Assembly: GCF_004769405.1 (NCBI RefSeq)
Contig: NZ_RQES01000019.1
Location: 372,001-436,000, forward strand
Direction: 5' to 3'
Source of the DNA: Leptospira selangorensis
GTDB taxonomy: Bacteria > Spirochaetota > Leptospiria > Leptospirales > Leptospiraceae
DNA: 64,000 nucleotides
Shown: one piece after another, positions 40,843-49,834 of the stretch
Layout of the letters: each line of letters begins with the position of its first letter
Position numbering within the stretch: position 1 is the stretch's first letter
Made by a program: the position numbers and the translations under genes
Notes under the pieces: model-generated
Told to the model about the DNA's origin: nothing
Databases searched by the model: none
What the model saw: only the letters and a program-made list of their open reading frames with translations

Positions 40843-41688
40843 CTAATCGGACAAAAATCCCTTATCCGTCTTAGTCTTATCCGCTAAAAACGAGACTTCC
40901 GCCTTATGGCTTCTGCGAGTTTGTTCTATAAGGAATCTCCAGAACCTTCCCGCATATAATATAAATATAATGAAAGAGGAAAACACCAAAAGTATTTTAG
41001 AGAGAAGTAATATATAGAAGGGAGCCAGATTATGATTAGGAAAATAAAATAGTTCCGTTTTGTTTTCGGAGAAGTTTTTCACATTTCCGGTATGCTTTTT
41101 ATTTTCTTCGAAGAATGTACGGACTTCTCTAATGTCCAGATCCTTGATTGGAAAATCTGGGGTTGTTTTGTACAATAACAACGCTCCTGATTCGGAGAAG
41201 AGTAGAAAGCTTCCTTGTAGTTTTAATTCTCCCCATTTAGGTAAAGGGCGGTATATTAGATTACGAAATATGTATCTGATGGAAACCGGACCGGCCTCGA
41301 ATTCGTAATAAGAATCCGGGAAATCTCCCTTATTATAAAATAGGGTCTCCCATTCTTTTCCTGAAAATTTGATCTGTACTCCTTCGAATCTTTCCAGGCT
41401 TTCTAGATCTTTTCTAAGTTTATCTAGACCCTGCTTTTGGTTTTGTCTTCTGTCAGGTTTTAGATCGCTTTTTAGAAATAATTCCAAACTTTGTTCAGAG
41501 TCTTTTTTTAACTCAATAATATATTCAGCAGATATATTACGAACTATCCTTTCTTCCGCTAAAATCGGATGTCCGGACCATTCTAAAAACGAATTTAATA
41601 ACTCCTCCGGGGACTTTTCGGAAGCAGTAAGGCTTAAGGGATAGGAGAGAAAGAAAAGCAAAAAGAAGAATCGGAAAACCTTTGACAT
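40843..41688 (-). CDS. Hypothetical exported protein with C-terminal membrane anchor, 281 aa
   Basis: A signal peptide ([23 protein letters not shown]) is followed by a ~190-residue region of mixed strands and helices, then a single strongly hydrophobic segment near residues 232-250 ([20 protein letters not shown]) and a basic C-terminal tail. The topology suggests a periplasmic domain anchored in the inner membrane. The strand pattern after the signal is loosely reminiscent of LolA-like folds, but no motif supports a call. It lies upstream of recA on the same strand. Confidence 0.75.
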   Translation of the reverse strand: MSKVFRFFFLLFFLSYPLSLTASEKSPEELLNSFLEWSGHPILAEERIVRNISAEYIIELKKDSEQSLELFLKSDLKPDRRQNQKQGLDKLRKDLESLERFEGVQIKFSGKEWETLFYNKGDFPDSYYEFEAGPVSIRYIFRNLIYRPLPKWGELKLQGSFLLFSESGALLLYKTTPDFPIKDLDIREVRTFFEENKKHTGNVKNFSENKTELFYFPNHNLAPFYILLLSKILLVFSSFIIFILYAGRFWRFLIEQTRRSHKAEVSFLADKTKTDKGFLSD

Positions 41689-41756
41689 AGGCGGCTTTTA
41701 TCCTGTAATACTCAAACCATAATCGAAAACCCCAAACTGAAAAGCTTTAAAAATAT

Positions 41757-42230
41757 ATGAGCCTGTTAGAACTACATAAAATACAAACCACCAAATCTTC
41801 CTGGCAAGACTTTGTGGAATATAGCATCCAAACTCCTTTTTATACCGAAACGAAGGCCAGAACCCAGTCCTTGGTAGAGGCGATACAACTCACATTATTC
41901 CATGATTATCTCTCTACTTTTTCGCCTGAGGAGAAGTCGGAATTCCTATCTTCTCCGGATTCATTCCAAACATCCGCCGAAAAGTTTGTAAATATTCTAG
42001 AGGGTGTGCGTTATTCCCAGGAAGGATATAACCAAAAGGAAAGGTCCTTATTTTTAGGAATGTTAAAGTCTCTTTTAAAAGAACATAAGGTGGATGAGAA
42101 CGGAGAAAGAAAGGATCTGGAAAGATATCATTTCTATAGATGTATCATTCGTTTTTGTTCGGATAAGGATTATATCTTTAGAGTGTATGAAAAATACAAA
42201 TCCTATCTTTCCCAGGGCAGCGGGGTGTAA
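41757..42230 (+). CDS. Hypothetical cytoplasmic protein, 157 aa
   Basis: A mostly alpha-helical, charged protein (for example STFSPEEKSEFLSS and KERSLFLGMLKSLLKEHK). It has no signal or membrane segment and no recognised family. Its TAA stop shares one base with the following HIT-family ATG (TAATG). First gene in the run leading to tldD-pmbA-moxR-vwa. Confidence 0.75.
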   Translation: MSLLELHKIQTTKSSWQDFVEYSIQTPFYTETKARTQSLVEAIQLTLFHDYLSTFSPEEKSEFLSSPDSFQTSAEKFVNILEGVRYSQEGYNQKERSLFLGMLKSLLKEHKVDENGERKDLERYHFYRCIIRFCSDKDYIFRVYEKYKSYLSQGSGV

Positions 42231-42649
42231 TGGCCCATAAAACCTTAGTCGTTTCTCCAGATTGCCCAATTTGTTCGGTACTGCGCGGGGCAAAGATCCC
42301 AGGACTAATTCACCAAAATTCTTCTTTTATCATCCGTCATGCGCCTGAAGATAAAAAAATCCCAGGTTATCTATATATAGAACCAATTTCCCATAGAGAA
42401 AAATATTCGGACTGGGACACTAAAGAATTCAAGGATTTAGGAGAGACGCTCCAATTCGCAACCGATTGGATCCATAATAAGTTTTCTCCTCCTAAAATTT
42501 ATACGGTATTGGTCGCAGAAAAAGTAGCTCATATGCATTTTCACCTTGTTCCTAGATATGAGGATATCAAAGGACCTGAGTATATTCGACTAGCGTTGGA
42601 GGGTTTAGCCTCAGCACCGGTCGGTATTCCATTCCCTAAATTTGAGTGA
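42230..42649 (+). CDS. HIT-family nucleotide-binding protein
   Basis: A 139-aa protein with the histidine triad HMHFHLV (near residue 106) followed by PRYEDIKGPEY, and a CPIC pair near the N-terminus. HIT proteins hydrolyse or transfer nucleoside phosphoramidates or dinucleoside polyphosphates. Substrate unknown. One-base overlap with the upstream gene; 52 bases before tldD. Confidence 0.88.
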   Translation: MAHKTLVVSPDCPICSVLRGAKIPGLIHQNSSFIIRHAPEDKKIPGYLYIEPISHREKYSDWDTKEFKDLGETLQFATDWIHNKFSPPKIYTVLVAEKVAHMHFHLVPRYEDIKGPEYIRLALEGLASAPVGIPFPKFE

Positions 42650-42701
42650 TCCTTTTTCCTGTCCGTTATTATCAAAAATTTTCTGTCTAAAGTAAAAGGT
42701 T

Positions 42702-44084
42702 ATGAATCAATCCAATATAGAAACCCTGATCGATGCAGGTAAAAAAAGAAAAGCGGACTTTGTGGAAATTTATGAAGAAGAATCCAGAAATTCTTCCATT
42801 TCACTCAGAGACCAAAAGATAGAACAATCACTTGCGGCAACTGATTATGGGATCGGGATCAGATTGGTATATGGGACGGATGTTTTGTATGCTTATACAA
42901 GTAATGATGACCAACAACATTTACTTTCTTTAATTCATTTACTCGCTGATTCTCGAGGAGAGGCAGGTAATGGCTCAGGAACATTTACTCTTCCCGGAGA
43001 TGTTTCCAAATATTCTTTTTCTAAAAATATACATGACCCTAGAAAAGTTCCTCCGTTCAGAAGGTTGGAACTCCTACAAACTGCGGATACGGTCGCTAGA
43101 AAAGTTTCTTCTAAGATTATACAAGTGGGAGTCAGCGCTTCCGATATAGTTACGAATGTTCTGATCGCAAACTCGGAAGGACTTTGGGTAGAAGATCTAA
43201 GAGTTAGAAGTAGATTTTTCCTTTCTGTAACCGCAGAAAATAAGGGCGAAAGGTTCGTAGCAAGTGAATCTCCTGGCGCTCTAAAGGGATTCGAATTTTT
43301 CGAAGGATTAGCTGTAGAAGATATCGCAAGAAAAGCAGGCGAAAGAGCTCTTTTCATGTTGGATGCAGGTTATATAGAAGGTAAAAAAATGCCTGTGGTA
43401 ATGGGCAACGGTTTTGGTGGAGTAATTTTCCATGAAGCATGTGGTCATCCTTTGGAGACTGAGGCTATCCGCAAAAAATCTTCTCCTTTTGTAGGAAAAC
43501 TAGGAGAGCCAATCGCACAATCATGCCTTACAGCTTATGATGATGGAACAATAGAAGAACAATACGGTTCCTTGAAAATAGACGATGAGGGAATGCCTAC
43601 ACAAAAAACACTTCTGATAGAAAACGGAATTTTAAAAGCCTATCTTGCTGATAGGATAGGATCCATGGAAACAGGATCCCCAAGAACCGGAAGTGGAAGA
43701 AGAGAATCTTACCAATACGCTCCAGTTTCCAGAATGAGAAATACTTATATTGAAGCAGGAAAAGATTCCTTGGACGAGATGTTTGCGTCCGTAGATTTCG
43801 GACTTTATGCAAAAAGAATGGGTGGCGGTTCAGTAAACCCAGCCACAGGAGAATTCAATTTCGCAGTTGAAGAAGGTTACGTGATCCGAAATGGAAAGAT
43901 ATCAGAGCCTGTAAGAGGAGCCACTCTGATAGGCAAGGGCCACGAAATTCTTCCTAAAATTTCAATGGTAGGAAAAGATCTAGAATTGGCCGCTGGAACC
44001 TGCGGTGCTTCTTCCGGTTCAATCCCTGTAACCGTAGGACAACCTTCGCTCAAAGTGGATGAGATCCTAGTAGGGGGAAGATAA
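42702..44084 (+). CDS. tldD: TldD-family metalloprotease subunit
   Basis: A 460-aa member of the TldD/PmbA (U62) family. The zinc motif HEACGH is present (near residue 243), with YQYAPVSRMRNTYIEAG and the C-terminal GTCGASSG typical of TldD. TldD forms a heterodimer with TldE (PmbA); in E. coli the pair degrades unfolded peptides and matures microcin B17. The stop overlaps the next ATG by one base (TAATG), and the partner lies immediately downstream. Confidence 0.92.
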   Translation: MNQSNIETLIDAGKKRKADFVEIYEEESRNSSISLRDQKIEQSLAATDYGIGIRLVYGTDVLYAYTSNDDQQHLLSLIHLLADSRGEAGNGSGTFTLPGDVSKYSFSKNIHDPRKVPPFRRLELLQTADTVARKVSSKIIQVGVSASDIVTNVLIANSEGLWVEDLRVRSRFFLSVTAENKGERFVASESPGALKGFEFFEGLAVEDIARKAGERALFMLDAGYIEGKKMPVVMGNGFGGVIFHEACGHPLETEAIRKKSSPFVGKLGEPIAQSCLTAYDDGTIEEQYGSLKIDDEGMPTQKTLLIENGILKAYLADRIGSMETGSPRTGSGRRESYQYAPVSRMRNTYIEAGKDSLDEMFASVDFGLYAKRMGGGSVNPATGEFNFAVEEGYVIRNGKISEPVRGATLIGKGHEILPKISMVGKDLELAAGTCGASSGSIPVTVGQPSLKVDEILVGGR

Positions 44085-45421
44085 TGGATTTGGAACAAGC
44101 AGCCGGATTCGTACTAGAAGAAGGAAAACGTTATGGAATTGATTCCTTCGATCTGATCGCTACTGACTCGGAAGATATCGGGATAGAAGTTTTTAAAGGA
44201 CGAATTGTTTCTACGGAAACCTCCCGCTCCAGAGGAGTTGGTATCCGTGTTTTGAATAATTCCCGCCCAGGATATTCTTATAGCGAACGTTTTAGTAAAG
44301 AAGCTCTTTCCCAAATGGTAAGAGATGCAATGGACCAGACTGAGATCACAGATCCTCTGGATATGGAACTTCCCGGACCAAAACCATTGGCGGAGGTGGA
44401 TCTAAAACATTATAATCCTGCATTAGAAAAATTAAATTTTGCATGGATGAGAGAGCAAGGTTTAGCACTAGACCATGCTTCTTGGGAATCGGATAAAAGA
44501 GTGGAGAACGTTCCGCATGTAGGTGTGGGAAAAAGTTCCACCCAAAGTTTGATCGCAAACTCGAAAGGTGTATTTGTTAAAAAAGAATCCAATGTCGCTT
44601 ATTTAGGAACAGGTCTTGTCGTCGCAGAAGGTGATATAAAGAAGATGGGAAGTTATTACCGCTCCGGTAGAGATATTTCCCAATTCGACCCATCTTATAT
44701 CGCAAAGGAAGCTGCTTATAGAGGAACGGAGCTATTAGGAGCGAAACCACTTCCGAGTGGGGTATATACGATCGTTTTAGGAAATCGTATCAGTCCTCAG
44801 ATTTTCGGAATGTTCTCTTCTCCCTATTTTGCGGATGCAGTCCAAAAAGGATCTTCTCGTTTAGTCGGGAAACTTGGAAATGAAGTAGCATCACCTAAAT
44901 TAAGTATTTATTGTGAAGCTCATACTCCGGATTATCCTGGATCTCGTTTGGTAGATGCGGAAGGAATTCCTACATCGGCACGGACCAAGGTTTTGGAGAA
45001 TGGAATTCTCAAGTCGTATCTGTACAATTTAGAATCTGCCAAAAAGGACAATGTACTACCGACTGGTCACGGTGTTCGTTCCTATTCGGGAAGAGCAGGT
45101 ACTTCCTTTTCTAATATGATCGTCCCACTGGGAGATAAGACCAGAGATGAACTATTAGCATCCGATTCACATTGTATTTTGGTAACCAAATTGGAAGGTG
45201 GGGCAGGTTGTAGCGCTGTTTCCGGAGAAATTTCTATAGGGGTCCAAGGGATCTATTATAAAAATGGAAAACCGGAACATGCTGTGGATCGTATCACAAT
45301 GAACACAAATTATTTCGATCTACTTCATAAAATCCAAGGGATTTCCAATGAATATTCCGACAGTTATTCTTCGATCAAGGTCCCTGATATTTTGATCTCG
45401 GAAATTCACGTAGCAGGTTGA
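44084..45421 (+). CDS. pmbA: PmbA/TldE-family protease subunit
   Basis: A 445-aa paralogue of TldD that lacks the HExxxH zinc motif, as expected for the PmbA (TldE) subunit. Seen: SRSRGVGIRVLNNSRPGYSY at the N-terminus and the C-terminal LEGGAGCSAVSGEISIGVQG. Translationally coupled to tldD, and followed by the AAA+ gene after two bases. Confidence 0.9.
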   Translation: MDLEQAAGFVLEEGKRYGIDSFDLIATDSEDIGIEVFKGRIVSTETSRSRGVGIRVLNNSRPGYSYSERFSKEALSQMVRDAMDQTEITDPLDMELPGPKPLAEVDLKHYNPALEKLNFAWMREQGLALDHASWESDKRVENVPHVGVGKSSTQSLIANSKGVFVKKESNVAYLGTGLVVAEGDIKKMGSYYRSGRDISQFDPSYIAKEAAYRGTELLGAKPLPSGVYTIVLGNRISPQIFGMFSSPYFADAVQKGSSRLVGKLGNEVASPKLSIYCEAHTPDYPGSRLVDAEGIPTSARTKVLENGILKSYLYNLESAKKDNVLPTGHGVRSYSGRAGTSFSNMIVPLGDKTRDELLASDSHCILVTKLEGGAGCSAVSGEISIGVQGIYYKNGKPEHAVDRITMNTNYFDLLHKIQGISNEYSDSYSSIKVPDILISEIHVAG

Positions 45422-45423
45422 TC

Positions 45424-46227
45424 ATGTCGGAAGAAAGAAACAAGCCCGAAACATACTTACTTTCTAAAGAATTAGAGGAAGCTGTCCAAGTCGCCGAGAT
45501 CACTGCAAGACCCTTATTATTAAAGGGAGAGCCAGGCACTGGAAAATCACTTTTAGCGGATTATCTATCGTTCAAAACCAAAAAAAAGCTTTATTCATGG
45601 CATGTAAAATCCACCTCTCTTGCAAAAGAAGGATTATATTTTTATGATGCAGTTTCCAGGCTAAACGATTCCAGATTTACGGAAGATAAGGAGAAGGTCC
45701 GTAATATCGAAAATTATATCCGATTGGGCGCCCTTGGAGAAGCATTCTCGGCTACAGAACCTTCCGTAGTATTGATTGATGAAATTGATAAGGCTGATAT
45801 TGAATTCCCAAACGATTTACTTTTAGAATTGGACAGAATGGAATTTGTGATCCAGGAAACCGGTCGTAAGATAAAAGCGATCAATAGACCTTTAACTTTG
45901 ATCACTTCCAATAACGAAAAAGAACTTCCCGCAGCATTTTTAAGAAGATGTATTTTTCATTATATTGATTTTCCTGAACCTGCTTTTATGGCGGATATAG
46001 TATCTTCTCATTTTCCTAAGATTGAATCTTCTCTTTTGAAAAGGGCGCTCGAGTCCTTCTATGTGATCCGTACCATGGATGATATGAAAAAAAAGCCGGG
46101 CACTAGCGAACTACTGGATTGGATCCAAATTCTAATCCATATGGGAGCAAAACTTCCGGAAGATGGAAGAATTCCTTATATAGGTGCCCTTGTAAAGAAT
46201 GAAGAGGATCTGAAATTGTTCAGATAA
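45424..46227 (+). CDS. MoxR-type AAA+ ATPase
   Basis: A ~267-aa AAA+ protein. Walker A is LKGEPGTGKSLLAD (near residue 35), Walker B is VVLIDEIDKAD, sensor 1 is LITSNNEKELP, and the arginine finger region is AAFLRRCIF. I choose the ATG at 45424 (MSEERNKPE); a TTG two codons earlier overlaps the pmbA stop. MoxR ATPases usually work with VWA-domain proteins as metal-insertion or assembly chaperones, and a VWA gene follows directly. Confidence 0.92.
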   Translation: MSEERNKPETYLLSKELEEAVQVAEITARPLLLKGEPGTGKSLLADYLSFKTKKKLYSWHVKSTSLAKEGLYFYDAVSRLNDSRFTEDKEKVRNIENYIRLGALGEAFSATEPSVVLIDEIDKADIEFPNDLLLELDRMEFVIQETGRKIKAINRPLTLITSNNEKELPAAFLRRCIFHYIDFPEPAFMADIVSSHFPKIESSLLKRALESFYVIRTMDDMKKKPGTSELLDWIQILIHMGAKLPEDGRIPYIGALVKNEEDLKLFR

Positions 46228-46232
46228 GGAAC

Positions 46233-47423
46233 TTGTTTTTTCCTTTTTTCTACAGACTGAAATCATCCGGAGTTCCAATCTCTACAGTGGAGTTGCTGGA
46301 TTTTCTAAAAGCAACCGATGCCCTGACTAAAGACAAAACATTTCTTTCTTTAAACGAATTTTATAGAGTTTCGAGACTCTGTCTAGTTAAAGACGTAAAA
46401 TATTACGATGCATTCGATCTTGTATTCACCGAACTATTCGGAGAAAGAGGAGTTCTTAAAGAATCTTTCCGTAAGGAAATGATGGATTGGCTTTCTAATA
46501 TATTCGAAAATCCCAATAAACTTCCACCTGGAATGATCCCTCCGGAAGAACTCTGGAAAGAGTTTTTGGACAGGCTCCAAAACCAAAAAGGGGAACATCA
46601 TGGCGGGAATAAGTGGATCGGAACTGGAGGAAGTTCTCCTTTCGGGCATTCTGGAGTAAATCCGGGCGGAGTCCGCATAGGCGGAGAAGGAGGCGGAAAG
46701 TCCGCTATTTTCCAGGCAATGGAAAGAAAGTATAAGGACTATAGAACTGACGAACAATTGGATGTTCGACAGATCAAGATTGCGCTTAAAAAACTTAGGA
46801 ACCTAAGAAAGGAAGGGATCCCTGAATTTCATCTTCCTAAAACTGTGGATGCAACTTGTAGGAATGCGGGAGATCCTGAGTTAATATTTGATCGTACTAG
46901 AAAAAATGGGATCAAAGTATTACTTTTAATGGATACCGGCGGAAGTATGACTCCTTATGCGGAAAGAGTGAGTAAACTTTTTTCTGCCGCCCACCAGATG
47001 AATCATTTTAAAGAATTCGGACATTATTATTTTCATAATTCCGTTTATGATTCTGTGTATCCTAAAGGTGATTTAAGATATCCTATTCCTCTAAAAAATT
47101 TATTTAGAAAACATAAGGATGATACCAAACTAATCATAGTGGGAGATGCATACATGGCTCCATATGAACTTTTGGACCCTGCTTACGGTTTTTATCATTC
47201 CAGGTTTAGACAGGAATCTAAACTGCCTGAACATCCTGAATCAGGATTGGACAGTTTTAAAAGGATCAAGTCCCATTTTGCGGATACAATTTGGATGAAT
47301 CCAGAACCGAAAAGATATTGGGATGCTCCTACCATCTACGAACTCAAAAAAGTATTTCCAATGTTTTTTTTAAGTGTAGATGGATTAGAAAACGGAATCC
47401 GAGAACTTCTGGGAAAGAGATAA
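46233..47423 (+). CDS. VWA-domain protein (CoxE-like)
   Basis: A 396-aa protein. The N-terminal part is helical (FFYRLKSSGVPISTVELLDF). A Gly-rich stretch near residues 120-150 (GGNKWIGTGGSSPFGHSG) is followed by a VWA domain with the MIDAS motif LLMDTGGSMTPYA (near residue 230). TTG start five bases after the MoxR stop with AAGGA upstream; no ATG is available nearby. The MoxR/VWA pairing is conserved in many bacteria. Its stop abuts the YceI stop on the opposite strand. Confidence 0.87.
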   Translation: MFFPFFYRLKSSGVPISTVELLDFLKATDALTKDKTFLSLNEFYRVSRLCLVKDVKYYDAFDLVFTELFGERGVLKESFRKEMMDWLSNIFENPNKLPPGMIPPEELWKEFLDRLQNQKGEHHGGNKWIGTGGSSPFGHSGVNPGGVRIGGEGGGKSAIFQAMERKYKDYRTDEQLDVRQIKIALKKLRNLRKEGIPEFHLPKTVDATCRNAGDPELIFDRTRKNGIKVLLLMDTGGSMTPYAERVSKLFSAAHQMNHFKEFGHYYFHNSVYDSVYPKGDLRYPIPLKNLFRKHKDDTKLIIVGDAYMAPYELLDPAYGFYHSRFRQESKLPEHPESGLDSFKRIKSHFADTIWMNPEPKRYWDAPTIYELKKVFPMFFLSVDGLENGIRELLGKR

Positions 47424-47969
47424 CTAGGGTTTTAAAACAAACTTATATTCTATAGTGACCTCGTCCTTTGCGGTAGCAAATAGTAAACTAGGTCTTTCTA
47501 CATCAAAATCACTCATTAGAACTTGGAATTTTCCGGAAAGAACGGTTTCTTGTCCTTCTTTCTGAATGGTCGCCACAGATTTAATAGTTTTCGTTTTTCC
47601 TTTAACTGTCAGGTTTCCGGTGATCGTCCATTCATTTTCTTTTGCTATGACGGATGTACTTATAAAACTGATATTTGAAATCGTTGGATATCCTAAAGAT
47701 TCGATGATATGTTCGTCTCTATTCTCATCCCCGGATTTGATCTGTGAAATAGGGATCTCAATTTTTATAAGTTTAGGGATTTGCAAACCGTTTGCACCTT
47801 GAGTTAATGTCATAGGACTAACGGTAGTTCCGAAACATTTTCCATTCACTGTTTTGAATGGGTGGATTGCTATAAAATTGATATTAGATTCTTGTAGTTT
47901 TAATTCTTCCGAAAAGACGGAAGAAACACTGAATAAGAACAAAATCAAAAAACGTAAAAGGTAAGACAC
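47424..47969 (-). CDS. YceI-family periplasmic protein
   Basis: A 181-aa protein with a signal peptide (MSYLLRFLILFLFSVSSVFS) and a YceI-like lipocalin-type barrel: SPMTLTQGANGL, IPISQIKSGDENRDEHI with the SLGYPTISNISFIS strand, and GNLTVKGKTKTI. Characterised YceI-family proteins bind isoprenoid quinones or related lipids in the periplasm. It lies 11 bases downstream of a cytochrome b561-like membrane gene. Confidence 0.88.
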   Translation of the reverse strand: MSYLLRFLILFLFSVSSVFSEELKLQESNINFIAIHPFKTVNGKCFGTTVSPMTLTQGANGLQIPKLIKIEIPISQIKSGDENRDEHIIESLGYPTISNISFISTSVIAKENEWTITGNLTVKGKTKTIKSVATIQKEGQETVLSGKFQVLMSDFDVERPSLLFATAKDEVTIEYKFVLKP

Positions 47970-47980
47970 TTAATTACTCC

Positions 47981-48703
47981 TTAAAAATAAAAAACTGCGA
48001 TAGAAACACTAAATGCTCCGAAACCTGCCCAGCCGACTGCTCTCATTTCATTCGCAGCACTCGGACCTTCCTTGGAAATCCTTTCTCCTATAAATGGGAG
48101 TGCGAGCATTGCAGGTAAATGGATCCAGATCATTGCCTTATGAGTGAATATTGTGTTAAGCCCGGGTTCTCTTTCTAAACTTTTAGAAGGGGAGAAGAAT
48201 GCGAGGCCTGCAGTGATTGCATACAAAGTAAAAGTTGTCCCAGCCAAAGCAGAATGCATACTCCCGGAAGATTCTGAATCCCATGGAGAAGATTTCATGA
48301 GTGCGGTATATAAAAGTAAATTTTTTTGCGGATCGGAGATGAGCAAAAAATTCGCATAAGGTTCATATTCCCTTTTTAGATTAGAGAGAGCCTGTTCTCC
48401 AACTAAATTGGTCGCCAACCAAAATCCCCAAGTTAAAAGACCTAAACCCTGATGCCAATCTAACATAGAACGACGCAATTCTACACGTTCCTTTTCTTTT
48501 TGCAGATCTTTCGGTTCGGCAGTATTTAAAGTAGAAGTCTCCTGACTATAAAATCTGGGGGAATAGTTAGAATAGTCCGGAGTTAAAGGATTAGTCTGCG
48601 ACCATCCGGAAAAATCGTTATAAACGTACGGAGAAGAATACAACATCGTACTCGTGAAAAAGAGAAAACCAATAGAGAAGAATATTTTCCTTCCGGAAAC
48701 CAT
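47981..48703 (-). CDS. Membrane protein with cytochrome b561-like histidine pattern
   Basis: A ~240-aa protein; I take the ATG at 48703 (MVSGRKIFFSIGFLFF) as start, with a TTG six codons upstream as alternative. After a signal-like segment and a ~65-residue spacer there are about four hydrophobic helices, each with a histidine near one end: DWHQGLGLLTWG, SMHSALAGTTF, and THKAMIWIHLP. Histidines paired across helices suggest b-type heme binding. In E. coli yceI is adjacent to the b561 homologue yceJ, and the same pairing here supports the call. Not proven. Confidence 0.6.
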   Translation of the reverse strand: MVSGRKIFFSIGFLFFTSTMLYSSPYVYNDFSGWSQTNPLTPDYSNYSPRFYSQETSTLNTAEPKDLQKEKERVELRRSMLDWHQGLGLLTWGFWLATNLVGEQALSNLKREYEPYANFLLISDPQKNLLLYTALMKSSPWDSESSGSMHSALAGTTFTLYAITAGLAFFSPSKSLEREPGLNTIFTHKAMIWIHLPAMLALPFIGERISKEGPSAANEMRAVGWAGFGAFSVSIAVFYF

Positions 48704-48848
48704 ATCCGAGTCATAAGACAAATTTCAAAAAAGAAAATCATTATTTGTAGAGAATGACAAAAAGCAATGAGTGATAGAAAATGCGGAATAAACGGAAGGC
48801 CCGGAACTAAAGCGAAATGATCTCGGATTTTGAGACTGCGTATCTATC

Positions 48849-49034
48849 TTATCTTTTGCTTTGTAATTTTCTAAGTACTTCAGTAACTGCTTGGGTGTAT
48901 CCGTCATAAACACCCTTATCATAGTCGTTTAAAGATTTATAGTTTAAACCGGAAAATTCTTTTAGAAGTTTAGAAAGTTCTTCTTCGATTATATTTTTGC
49001 GAATGTATACTGTTTCGAAATGGTTCGGATGCAT
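48849..49034 (-). CDS. Small hypothetical protein, 61 aa
   Basis: A helical, charged protein (for example IIEEELSKLLKEFSGL) with a tyrosine-rich middle (DYDKGVYDGYT). ATG start five bases after the SprT-like gene's stop, with CGGA within the upstream stop region. No family recognised. The tight spacing suggests it is the last gene of the slyD-uvrD-sprT run. About 120 bases beyond it hold nothing I can identify. Confidence 0.55.
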   Translation of the reverse strand: MHPNHFETVYIRKNIIEEELSKLLKEFSGLNYKSLNDYDKGVYDGYTQAVTEVLRKLQSKR

Positions 49035-49039
49035 GAAGT

Positions 49040-49834
49040 TTATCCGTAAAATTCTGATCTAAGCCTAAGGCCGATTTCTTTTTGGTGTTTTATTAGAAAC
49101 TTAGGATATTCCATTTTCAACCAATTTATGGCTTCTCTGTATCTAACGTATTCTTTTTCCTTACGTTTAAATTCAGGACTATGGATGGAGTTATGGCCGT
49201 TTTTGACCCTGCTAGGTAAAATATGATGTAAAATTTCGTGATGTACCACATGTTCCAGGACGTAAAGTGGAACCTCTTTATGGTCCAGGATGGGACTGAT
49301 ACGTATATTCATATTCCGTTTTTCGTAACTACCCAATCTTCTTTTTCCAAGGCGATCAGCCCAGCCGATGGATAGAAGTTTTGCATCCATTTTAGAAAAA
49401 TAGGAAGATGAAATTTCTTCCAAAATTACCTTTAGATCGTAAGTGACTCCGTTTTCTTTTAACTTTTTAAAATTTGCGGATCCTGACTCGGGAATAGAGT
49501 TTAGGAATTCGGCAACTTCTTCTTTCCAAGCCTGTTTAGGTTTGAGTCCCAATAATTTAGAAATGAGTAATGAAATAAAGGAGAAGATAATTTCTTCTCT
49601 CGCACCCATTAAGGATGTGTGAAATTTTGCGGATAGGATCCCGTTATGAAAGGAGATGGAATGGTTTCCGTTCCTATAAGGATAAAATTTCAGTTCAACG
49701 GAACGTACCTGGCTTTCTTTAAAACGCCTGGACCTGATTTTCAATGAATCCCAAATGGAAATCAGATATTCTTCCCAGTTCCTAGCTGGAATAGGATCAG
49801 GAACCGAAAAACTCTCTAATTCTTTTTCTAGCAT
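49040..49834 (-). CDS. SprT-like zinc metalloprotease-domain protein
   Basis: A 264-aa protein. The C-terminal half has the metallopeptidase motif HHEILHH (HExxH) in EHVVHHEILHHILPS, followed by a downstream HSPEFKRKEKEY helix that supplies the likely third ligand, as in SprT/Spartan-like proteins. The N-terminal half has a strand-rich region without a motif. The ATG lies 38 bases inside the end of the upstream helicase gene. Protease function is inferred from the motif only. Confidence 0.8.
   Translation of the reverse strand: MLEKELESFSVPDPIPARNWEEYLISIWDSLKIRSRRFKESQVRSVELKFYPYRNGNHSISFHNGILSAKFHTSLMGAREEIIFSFISLLISKLLGLKPKQAWKEEVAEFLNSIPESGSANFKKLKENGVTYDLKVILEEISSSYFSKMDAKLLSIGWADRLGKRRLGSYEKRNMNIRISPILDHKEVPLYVLEHVVHHEILHHILPSRVKNGHNSIHSPEFKRKEKEYVRYREAINWLKMEYPKFLIKHQKEIGLRLRSEFYG

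Noticed and set aside
48725..48922. 65-codon minus-strand frame beside the 61-aa gene
   Set aside because: It overlaps the better-placed 61-aa gene in another frame, has no ribosome binding site and has random-looking composition.
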